DNA of 64,000 bases from Flectonema sp. DT1601. Its lineage: Eukaryota > Euglenozoa > Diplonemea > Diplonemida > Diplonemidae. The stretch spans positions 62,001 through 126,000 of the forward strand of contig OZ025798.1 of assembly GCA_964019425.1 (NCBI GenBank). The letters run 5' to 3'. A model generated the notes under the pieces. That model was not told the DNA's origin, ran no database searches, and saw nothing but the letters and a program-made list of their open reading frames with translations. Made by a program: the position numbers and the translations under genes. Positions 24,201 through 31,598 of this stretch are shown in pieces; position 1 is the stretch's first letter; each line of letters opens with the position of its first letter.

Positions 24201-27200
24201 ACTCCGCTAACATCTGGTCTGACCAGGTCGTGGTTCGGTATCAACACGCGGTACTCACCAGCTCTGTTTCTTACTAACAAGTACTCAGGTAGCCCTACAA
24301 GTAGCGGGGCTACTGTTTCTGGAGGTTCCGAACAGACATACCAAGAAGGCTCATCGAGTAGAAATAATTGCCACACCCCATCAACATCTTTCTGAGGTTG
24401 CAATTTCAATCGAATTCGTGGCAGTTCAACAACGCTGATTTTCGACCAGGACTCGTTTAACGTCGGAAGCAACCAAACCAAAACGTGTGAAAGATCTTCG
24501 ATGCTGCCAAGACGAGAAGCCAGTTGACGAGAGAACGCATCAGGACAAGTGTTGATGGGAAGTAATTTCATATCAAACTTGTGCTGAACAACATCAGTAC
24601 TTCCAGCGCCTTGAATGATAGAATTGATAATTTCAGAGTTAGACTCATCATTAAACCATTGACGAGCAATATCCGCATTTCCTCCAAACATCGTCAAAGC
24701 GTGGCGGGCAACATGTTCGTTGTATCCCTCGTCAATTAGTAACGGAAGGAATGCGAAAGTATCTTTTATTTCAGAACGTTGTGGAGACTGATGTCCGATT
24801 TCCTTTGTGATGTCATCAGCCTCATGATCAGTCATCACAACATCTGAAGGATCGACGTGTGTGGCGGATTGTTGTTGCATTTCTCTCTGCATTACTTCAC
24901 TGACTTCCGCAATGTTATTGTCATCCATCAACCATTGGGCTGCAGCGTCACATGAATTGTCGCATTTTGCTAACGCGTGCCTGATGGCTGCCTCTCCATG
25001 ACAGAGACCGATTTCCATCATTTGTTTAACATGTTCTTCAGACACCATTACTTCGTCAGCTGGTTTTAAATCCGACTCATTTCGGAAAAGCGCACCTTCT
25101 CCAGCTTGTTCTTTTATTAAAGAGTGAGGGAGATTCCATGCTCTTCTGTGAATAGAAGCAGTTCCACTCTCAGTGTCGATGTGTATTTCGAATGTCATGT
25201 TGAACCAGCTGCTGGTGTTATCGAGTGCCTCACCTCTGATGATGTCGTCCTCTCCGATCCACATGTTGAAGGCTTCCAAAAATGCCGATGGAACCAACCC
25301 CTGTAGAAACATCGGTGGGAGATACGTCTCAAGACCGTGGAGTTGTTTGGAATTTCTCGTAATTATTAAAGAAGGCCCCTGTACTCTTCTTTGTTTCATA
25401 TTTCCAGCAACGTGCCTAAGAATTTGTGATGAGAAGGCCTTGTCCGGACTTGGAGGTAAGTTGTGAAGACAGGTGCGAGCATTCGATGAGAATATCAAAC
25501 TTTTATAAAGACGACGGCCGTGAGTGCACAGCATCCAGACTTCCATCTTTTTAAGATCTTTGTAGATTTTTGCTTCTTTCCAGGTCAAACTTTCCTCCGT
25601 GACCCCATCGCATCCGAGTAGCGTTACTTCAGTGACTCCGTCCTCCGCATAAACATCGGGGAGGTAGAATTGGAATTTCAAAGGCTGACTTTTAGGATAC
25701 AGAGTTGTGATAATCTCTCTTACGATCTGAATTACCCAGTCCTCAGATGGGAACTCGTGAGGGTCTTCCGAATACGCGTCGATCGGTCTTGTGTAGTGAG
25801 TTCCGTTGTAAATAACGCCACGCTCTAAGTCGACGTATGGTTCTTCGTCATCTTTCCTTCTTTTTGTTTGCCACATTACTTGAGGAGCTGCTGAACGATC
25901 TTCTGCTGCCTGAAGTCTGCGTGCGACTTCTTCATCGGATTCTCCCATTCGTGGAATCTCGCGAGGAAATCCAGCGCCCAAGTTCGCGGGGTTTGGTTCA
26001 TCCCACTCCGCAAGATCGTATTCAGTTCCAACAATGTGTACCCAGTGCCTGTGTTTGTGTCGATTTATTACTCCGCAATGAAGTGGTTCTCTTCCAAAAA
26101 TTGTTTCAAAATCCGGGAACTGCGTCATGCTGTCTGGAACTGGTCGCAGAGCATCATTTCTCCAAAGTACTTCGTAACCCTGAATGTCGACATTCAGTTC
26201 CCCTCTTCTTGCAAGATACCTGTCAAGACCCATTGCCTCCCATCCTTGATATTTAAAACCAGGGTTTCGTAAGGCAGTTCGGACAACTTCATTCATCAGT
26301 TCGTCCCTCAGATCTGCTTCACGATCTTTGACGAAGTTTGCGAGTCTGTTTCTATGGTGCTGCAGCATTCTGAATAACTTTGTTTCCGGCATGTCCCAGG
26401 GAGGCAACTTTGCTTGTTGAGCATCCCCTTCGGTATCCGCGTTTGTTTTTAGAAGAGTTGGCACTCTAACTACTTCTCTGCCAACGTGTAAAAACAACGG
26501 TCTTGATCTACCAGTAGTAGAAACATACTTATCTAAGGCACCAGTTGATAAAGTTGAGGTGTCAATTCCTTGAGATTGTAAAAATCGAACTAATCGTTGC
26601 TCAGGTGACATCTCCTCCCCGTCAGCATCAGTTGAAAGGATGTCAGAACGAAGGCGTCCGAGACCAAAGCCATGCCAGTTTCGAACGTAAGCAGCCGAAC
26701 CCAACATCACTTTTACTCCTAATTGTGTTTCACTATGTTGAGCAACCATTGCTAAGAATGCGTGCATCACACTAGCTGTTGACATGTCATTCGCCTTCTC
26801 GGATTCCGCCATCCACCTCCCCAACATCATTGCCATACTACCAGATAAACAATTCGCCAGCTCTTCTTTAGCTTTTTCGAGTTCTTGTCTCGTTTGTGTT
26901 TCGCCCTCAGACAACATTCCCAAAGCGTACTCAGCGTATGCAAGTACGTCCAACAACAAGTTGACGAGGAAACACATAAAGTGAGCGTTTGCAGAGTAAA
27001 CCGAACAGGTGCTGAGATCTTCCATCGAGGATCGTGTTATTTTCAAAAGTGGCTGAAGTACGGCATGAGGGCTGTTACGAAGTTCGTTTAAAAGGAGTCC
27101 TCTGTTGGTTCCAAGAAGCTGTTCATCGAAATTCTTAAAAGTCGCATCCATGATGCCAGCAACAGAGGCTTCCTTTTTTTGAAGTGCCGTCTGTCGGAGT

Positions 27201-30200
27201 GGCACGTGAGGAATGTTTGGATAATCGCTTTCAGGCGACCAACAGCCAGGCTCAAACAACACACTTCGTAAGAGTTGTTGCATCCCCGGATTAAATAAAT
27301 AGGTGTGCCTGTCCATTGTTGCAAAGAAGTCTAACACTAACGGAATCGCAATGTAGCGAACTGTCAGGGAAGACATCAGTCGCTCGGATTCTTCCCTGCT
27401 GAGGGTGTCTCCGTAAGTTGGGAGACTGTTGTGATGCAGAACATCATCTTCCGTCACATTTTTCAATTGAAGAACTCGTTGCAGATCTGTTGGCGAATGT
27501 ACTACTGGCCCTTCTCCCCAACGTAACTCTCTTCCTCCAAAGCCGGTTATCGTTAAGTCCGCGATATCGAAATCGTGACCCCTGACTCCAGAAAGGTCCC
27601 AGTGAATTCCTGGCTGTCTCATCATCCAAAGTGAACCTCCTCTTCTACCGAGTGAGTCGTCGAAGGAAAGTCTCCAAAACTGATATGCAATTCCATCTTT
27701 CCTTCTCCTGATGAGTTCGCAATCTCTCGTTTCCATCGTTGCAGCAAATCTAAAGATAGCAGAAAAGTCCCTCGTCCATCCGAACTCGGGATGATTAGAA
27801 GATAGCTGCGTGTCGTTTTGAGTCAACCAATTAATAAGTGCTTCCATTTCACATGTTGGCTGATCCGCATCATCATCCGGCATGAGTGCAAGTCCAGCTC
27901 TTTCCATTACCTTTCTTAAAAACATGCAGGTGCTGCCGTATTTTCTAATCTCAACCTTTTGGAGCATCCGCCAGTCGAATATTTCAGTCTTTTGAGTTTC
28001 TTTCAGAGATCTGAAGTAGGCGACGACACAACTGAGAGATCTCGTGAACTGCGGGGATTCTAATTCGAGTGTTTGGGCGACGGTTTCGAAGGAGCGACCA
28101 TCCTGACAAAGTTTTGTTGAGATGAAGTACCCGCCGTCTTCTGACATGAGAGAGCTGATTAGAAGGGTGTCGGTATCTCCATGAAGCATTCTAATCACTC
28201 GGTCGTAAACAGCAAGTAGACCAGCGGATACTAAAAACCTTTCGCTATCACAACCTCGTGTTGGTCGTTCTACAGATTGCCAAACAGTTACGTAAAGAAC
28301 AACTAACTTATAAAGATTGTGAAGGCAGCTCTTCTGCGTCGAAACTCCTTTAGAAAACCCAGATGCCCAAGGGCAACTCGTGTCTCCGAAAGGTTTCGGC
28401 ATAGGAATCGTTTTCGTAATTAGTGCACCAATGGCAGCGATGACTTGATGATGAAGAACTATTCTACTGGTTGTTGAAGACTCTCTTGCTCTATTTACGA
28501 GCTTTTCACACACTTGTTGACATTTTCCTATTGCCTCGGCGCTCTCGTCCGCGGTAATTGTTTCCAACGGGATGCTCATCAAGTCGGTTACTTCCGGTGT
28601 GCCTAAGACTTCCTTTTCACCCTCCATACCTTTGGTATCTTTTATTCCAAAGTGTTTGAATCCCTGAAATTTCGATTCTGTCACTCCACTCTTCACATTT
28701 AATGTTCCCTGTGGGGATTCGTCTCCCTGTAGGGTGACGGGTGTAATCGCTAAATCAACTTCTGAGCTTCGGACAAGTCTTGGCGCGCTATCCGAAAGTC
28801 TTCCAGCATCAGCAGCACGGAGCATACAATCAGCAAGCGCGTGAATGCTATGAAGTCCTCCTTCGTGAAGTCTTCCCTTTTCGAATTCTTTCAGCGCTTT
28901 TCTCGATAATTGCTTTGTAGCAATATTTAACAGTCGAGCATCATCATCTCCAATTCGGGGACGTAGAATTGATTTGTCAGGCCAAGGGAAGTCGTCAGCG
29001 TGTTTCATCAGAGCACTGACACCGTCATCAGTAATCAGAGCTCCAGTGGCAGCGTCAAATAAAAGCAACGTTGGGATTGATGAAACCCCGAGAGCCTTTG
29101 CTACAGGATTTGCCGCGGCGTATGGCACAGCCGGCCACGGCATCGTTGAATGATATTCTTCAAACTCAGCCTTCGTTTTATCAGACGAAACAAATATCAC
29201 TTCACATCCTTTTCCTTTTAAAACACGTTCGTAGAGTCTCTTCAAGAAAGGAGTAAACTTCTTACACGGCCCACACCAAGACCCACTAACATAAACTGCA
29301 ATAACTGTACAGCCAGTTGCTAAGATGTCTTGAGTAGTGATTGTCGTCCCATCGTTAGAGACGAGTGGCGTTTGTTGTTTGCTCAGAGCGTCAGCAATTA
29401 TTCCAAGTTTTAACGGATTGTACACAGCACCATGTTTGTCAGTTAACTCAGCGATAAGTGGATGATCTGCTGGCAAAGACTTAATTAAGTCCGCCGCTGC
29501 AATTACGAGGAACTCCTTCCTGAGAGCCATTGAAAGTACTTTCAGAGAAGCTTCTTTAATTCCAGAAGTGCTCATCAAATAACGAACTGCCTCCCAAAGT
29601 GACTTCCAGTGGGCGCTGACTCTGCAGGGAGATCTCCACACGCTGTGGGGATCATTTTTGCTTTCTTCGAAAGCTTCAGAAAGAAGTCTTTTGTACAGAG
29701 GAGCAGCCTTTACTTGCTCCTGTTTTGGTGCTTTGGGAATATTTTTCATCGCATCGAGAAGGGATCCTCCAAGTCCACCAGGTGCAGTCACAGTACCAGA
29801 TGCAGTCACAGTACCAGCTGTAGCAGGTGTTTGGTTTCCCATCGCCGCTAATAGCGACGCACCGAGATTCAAAGTACCTGTTGGAGTACTTGTGGTTGAT
29901 ACAATAGACGTCTGGCCAACTGGTTGTGAGGGCAATGCAGCAAAATTCTTTAGAATATCGCTGAATTGCTTCCCAGCTTCACCGTCATCATCATCAGAAT
30001 GATCGATTGTTATCTCAGCCATCCACGGTAATAACATGTCGTAGATTACTTCTACTCTGCTGTACTCTGAAGGCGGATCCTTTGTAAATAACAAATATGT
30101 AAACAACCAAAAGCCCTGATCGGATATCCTTCGCAGTGGGATACGAGAGATCTTCAAACAAGTTTTGTATTTTATTTTATCAGGTTCGGCAATGGACGGA

Positions 30201-30667
30201 TGATACATCAGACCAGAACCACCATTGCAGACTATCATACTGAAAGATGTGTCATCATCACGTTGAATGATGTAAATAACAGTTCCCGTGTTGTTAAGAG
30301 AAACCCAACCTGCTGGAACAATCAACTTCTCACCAATGGCCAAAGAAGAAATATCTGAGGACACTTTTGAAACTAATGGGAGGACTTGCTCTGGCTTTTC
30401 CATTTCGGCCAACGCCTTGACAGACTCAAAACTTTTTTCCAGCATCTGAATCACGTCCGGAATCTTCTTCATCTCATCTTCCGTTACGGTGTCCCTGATT
30501 ATGTTTTTCGTGCTGTGGTTTTCTTCTTTTACTATCCTCTTGAGACCCTCCACACAACCAGATATAGAATTACCCACGTGACCACTTGCTAATGGAGTTC
30601 CACTAATGTAAGGGTCAGCCATCAGTCCGATAAACGGACTCTGCCTCCAAAAGGGTTTCGACGACAT
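18209..30667 (-). CDS. Giant DUF3638/DUF3645 ATPase with thioredoxin, UBA and zinc-finger modules (4,152 aa)
   Basis: A single uninterrupted exon starting ATG at 30665-30667. Thioredoxin/nucleoredoxin-like fold at about 430-560 with active site WCGPC at 464-468. Two UBA-like ubiquitin-binding domains (about 1875-1915, MMEIGLCHGEAAIRHAL; about 1970-2010, DEGYNEHVARHAL). DUF3638 helicase-like core with Walker A GQGKT (2897-2901) and Walker B LLLDEVD (DEVD at 3055-3058). DUF3645 with FSGTPSN (about 3406) and YRMRGIGKGQ (about 3571), which look like helicase motifs III and VI. A Gln/Glu run sits at about 3744-3770. The last 75 residues hold RanBP2-type zinc fingers (WACRNCTYLNPPFMTTCEMC and a second Cys set). 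DUF3638/3645 giants occur in fungi and protists with poorly known roles. The parts suggest a ubiquitin-linked, ATP-driven machine with a redox module. Subcellular location is unclear; there is no signal or TM. Confidence 0.9.
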   Translation of the reverse strand: MSSKPFWRQSPFIGLMADPYISGTPLASGHVGNSISGCVEGLKRIVKEENHSTKNIIRDTVTEDEMKKIPDVIQMLEKSFESVKALAEMEKPEQVLPLVSKVSSDISSLAIGEKLIVPAGWVSLNNTGTVIYIIQRDDDTSFSMIVCNGGSGLMYHPSIAEPDKIKYKTCLKISRIPLRRISDQGFWLFTYLLFTKDPPSEYSRVEVIYDMLLPWMAEITIDHSDDDDGEAGKQFSDILKNFAALPSQPVGQTSIVSTTSTPTGTLNLGASLLAAMGNQTPATAGTVTASGTVTAPGGLGGSLLDAMKNIPKAPKQEQVKAAPLYKRLLSEAFEESKNDPHSVWRSPCRVSAHWKSLWEAVRYLMSTSGIKEASLKVLSMALRKEFLVIAAADLIKSLPADHPLIAELTDKHGAVYNPLKLGIIADALSKQQTPLVSNDGTTITTQDILATGCTVIAVYVSGSWCGPCKKFTPFLKRLYERVLKGKGCEVIFVSSDKTKAEFEEYHSTMPWPAVPYAAANPVAKALGVSSIPTLLLFDAATGALITDDGVSALMKHADDFPWPDKSILRPRIGDDDARLLNIATKQLSRKALKEFEKGRLHEGGLHSIHALADCMLRAADAGRLSDSAPRLVRSSEVDLAITPVTLQGDESPQGTLNVKSGVTESKFQGFKHFGIKDTKGMEGEKEVLGTPEVTDLMSIPLETITADESAEAIGKCQQVCEKLVNRARESSTTSRIVLHHQVIAAIGALITKTIPMPKPFGDTSCPWASGFSKGVSTQKSCLHNLYKLVVLYVTVWQSVERPTRGCDSERFLVSAGLLAVYDRVIRMLHGDTDTLLISSLMSEDGGYFISTKLCQDGRSFETVAQTLELESPQFTRSLSCVVAYFRSLKETQKTEIFDWRMLQKVEIRKYGSTCMFLRKVMERAGLALMPDDDADQPTCEMEALINWLTQNDTQLSSNHPEFGWTRDFSAIFRFAATMETRDCELIRRRKDGIAYQFWRLSFDDSLGRRGGSLWMMRQPGIHWDLSGVRGHDFDIADLTITGFGGRELRWGEGPVVHSPTDLQRVLQLKNVTEDDVLHHNSLPTYGDTLSREESERLMSSLTVRYIAIPLVLDFFATMDRHTYLFNPGMQQLLRSVLFEPGCWSPESDYPNIPHVPLRQTALQKKEASVAGIMDATFKNFDEQLLGTNRGLLLNELRNSPHAVLQPLLKITRSSMEDLSTCSVYSANAHFMCFLVNLLLDVLAYAEYALGMLSEGETQTRQELEKAKEELANCLSGSMAMMLGRWMAESEKANDMSTASVMHAFLAMVAQHSETQLGVKVMLGSAAYVRNWHGFGLGRLRSDILSTDADGEEMSPEQRLVRFLQSQGIDTSTLSTGALDKYVSTTGRSRPLFLHVGREVVRVPTLLKTNADTEGDAQQAKLPPWDMPETKLFRMLQHHRNRLANFVKDREADLRDELMNEVVRTALRNPGFKYQGWEAMGLDRYLARRGELNVDIQGYEVLWRNDALRPVPDSMTQFPDFETIFGREPLHCGVINRHKHRHWVHIVGTEYDLAEWDEPNPANLGAGFPREIPRMGESDEEVARRLQAAEDRSAAPQVMWQTKRRKDDEEPYVDLERGVIYNGTHYTRPIDAYSEDPHEFPSEDWVIQIVREIITTLYPKSQPLKFQFYLPDVYAEDGVTEVTLLGCDGVTEESLTWKEAKIYKDLKKMEVWMLCTHGRRLYKSLIFSSNARTCLHNLPPSPDKAFSSQILRHVAGNMKQRRVQGPSLIITRNSKQLHGLETYLPPMFLQGLVPSAFLEAFNMWIGEDDIIRGEALDNTSSWFNMTFEIHIDTESGTASIHRRAWNLPHSLIKEQAGEGALFRNESDLKPADEVMVSEEHVKQMMEIGLCHGEAAIRHALAKCDNSCDAAAQWLMDDNNIAEVSEVMQREMQQQSATHVDPSDVVMTDHEADDITKEIGHQSPQRSEIKDTFAFLPLLIDEGYNEHVARHALTMFGGNADIARQWFNDESNSEIINSIIQGAGSTDVVQHKFDMKLLPINTCPDAFSRQLASRLGSIEDLSHVLVWLLPTLNESWSKISVVELPRIRLKLQPQKDVDGVWQLFLLDEPSWYVCSEPPETVAPLLVGLPEYLLVRNRAGEYRVLIPNHDLVRPDVSGVAFPCRLVPLRTSLGWEEVMEQRLYSFPVHVSKSFLVSSGMGPTLYLLLVRLLQRNYNEAHRLADGVCTDVALRPDEQWIYDQMERSTKDRHPDATACRLQLSIAMVFSPVKPSWELADEVDWYLKLQSHVASTCTLTEQEVETILRRCEQGSPLIKNKMACLTSSGEVTLKPPPAMVPGQPWMKMLMASQTYIESNCTRIQRIQCTPPPSLDDKTLTEFLYSDRMLQDDVGGGGKGLGVVFLYQAVRGLIPMKISGNDISKTASELLTRWTHLKLARWGKEAVEDGEVEGTMCRQMVTLAHVLNKRNRQWPVLPADHETKTHMKFGIEIYKGEGRNSLVRAFIDQLDAEFLKSVTTVRSMGGLYDHLSTHLENLRKVPLSITQKIDAEVVRKLSQSRKQRPRVSDSARAASPVDAALKESLDYPLLQICNSFVNWKTQTDTYNNDIPFKVPDEALSTPVANEMIRRLKGDVGRFAGMMSNREIPILRGLSSDEIDSMIKGDAISGIQVLDNLISSLSQFQDADAKLVKAQISEVVAKSNAIPLPKGGRGNRTEDLTRRIRFALRRLTGEVASVDMPHLAALFISSRSIDDLREVNPYTEDTIPLVTPILILSNRISHANAAKTAAENLRSLLLKAMPRDATLARQTSTGSTGDFPRCGTSSSTAQTDVSQLELRIKHAARALAELLVQKRHYIHEGTFDPRFLLFEFMFNIRLRKRQVEMVNWFMGNLESGVSRVQQMIMGQGKTQVVSPLLVLLLSNGDRLVTQVMPSALLQQTRSVLQSCFTAPILPKKVFVLEFDRSVEDSPDAIVLLHNKLMTAAKDRGVVVAPPEAIKSLELKFIELLHSLESTPISEATSLEGTNVKRKEASRVRDRMISRSEMADKLTDILHLWRGGALLLDEVDVLLHPLRSELNFPIGNKHAIDLAGQRWDLPMFIIDAVFGAVNGTLCTQIDRFWENASSTAGISIADLLYQTTEVISRGCNQNALQTSPHLVLLDTSFYHMQLKPIFAKWSTIWLIRFVTSRISPALIAAFISGESQDAMAEASRASDKKLLILTREWMGALLPHVLSKINRVGFGLLQEADMVLVDPNTTTSRLLTAVPFVGKDVPSRSSEFAHPDVVIGLTTFAYRYEGLRKRDLRAVISQLKKEYSRQFGPRDRRPACVLYQNWLRIGAALNKSSAESVLPLPLFHISDTKQFTRLYAMVSRVPELIHYYLDHHVFPATMNFQKMKISACGHELGSSLLFGKRAGFSGTPSNLMPLDLGNCEYEPGSDGDIIHTLTSSLVTTAEIKSKWSAKSILEDIAKADPPYHALIDTGAYITNMDNNEVAAYLLKLLPEWYEGVVFLDKQDNKMVMSRTGRIVPFSQCGITEQRRFTFYDQIHTTGMDIKQAPTAKAVVTIGKDMTFRDYAQGAYRMRGIGKGQTVRLFIISEVQSRINTELATHASGRPELDVPAWLLLNSMRLENLQAVKLGEQELQNTWRKHALKALVGEVDANKTNLAMSRIRRFVGDGKQWIQKCVEEYREVISHDVSYEEGETHQHKMTKLLSDHEDFTITDDDKKRIGMIMASIQGAAAAYDSVDLGFESEVVHEQEAEQEQEQEAEQEEQRESAFSRDDEQHNPWECSALQSAGKITCEQHTTGETPFYPLCDFKATESQPPIPFPSSLLVTDNFFRPTWLGLGERRLKVAFIIMTWIPTNSTERVTAIVSLAEAETLRWMMHTKHSTTTSIPSIALSTVHGNVIAGDQHAFADESLMLCVRFFNGEMYYTDHQLTQLENVLRSTPLQDRRNFFFEAVRLRRRQRGAFLDTPVAKLFTPQSEWHLIRTRGQIEYISQGMKHASLKGFDIREVYQTHCEPDETITPEKLGRLIQIIVPGLSPGDIQNVVNTFDVEGTNLEKVFLTFSLPLDLQPTRQAEPAADDSAAQGGFWACRNCTYLNPPFMTTCEMCDFGWTGQRECPHDKWVCAPETGGCSFFNPKTLYYCEVCNRARPDLATVAF

Positions 30668-31598
30668 GTTTAGTTATTCCCCTTTTGTGTTGGTTTCTGT
30701 GATTAAATTAATCATTATTAAATATACGACCATTTGAAAGTGAATGATGAATCGTGTAAATAAAAAACTATGGGACCCAAATCCCTCAGAACTGAAGTGA
30801 GGTACGAACTGAACTTGAGACTTCCAAACAAGTGTTCAGATAGACAGTAAAGCTACAAAATAAATAAATTGAGCATTTCTCAGATGGTAAGAGATGCGAA
30901 ACAAACAGTGGGTGTTGTCAGCGCTCCTGTAGAGCGTGTCTTGAGAGCATAACCCGTGACACTATACCTGGCAAGTGAGACGATACAATGATCAGGTCCT
31001 TAGGACTGGTTGCTTGCCCAGAGTTTTACAGGTTGACAACAAAACAAAAGAATGATGTGGGAGGAGAGTAATAAATAAAAGATCTTTTCCATTCCACATG
31101 AAGTAATAATAACTACTTTAGTGACGTGCTGTACATTATTGACAGCGCTACCAGTTTCTGTTGTCTTCTTGGCAGTGAAAGGAAAAGGTACCAAAATGTC
31201 ATAATTTATGTTAGAAAACATAACTACGACACGACTTGGAAGGTTCAAAGAAGATATTTTATCATCAGCACCTCGTCTTCTGAAATTTACGATTTTATAT
31301 CATAAAAGGTTTCTTTAGGATAAAGGTTGAATCAAATTGGTTTGAGATTCACTCAGGTGGAACTCTAAGAGACGTATTAAAATTATTTTAATCAACAGAA
31401 AGGAAGATTGACATCTCTGATTATTTGAATTACATTCCAACTGAATGGGTTGCAAGGAGGAGGGCGTCTGTTGTCATCTTTTAGTTCCGATAATAAGAAA
31501 TAACAGACAGAAGGGATGCTACTAATCACTCCATCGAAATATTGTTCAGCCACTTTAGTTGACTAACGCTTTGTTTTCGGCATCTTCCTTCACTCATT
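30668..31598. other. Intergenic region
   Basis: Spacer between the sensor gene's 3' end and the giant gene's start. An acceptor-like CACAG lies 30 nt before the giant's ATG (30697-30701). No other feature seen; the 31000-31248 minus open frame has no recognisable domain. Confidence 0.5.
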
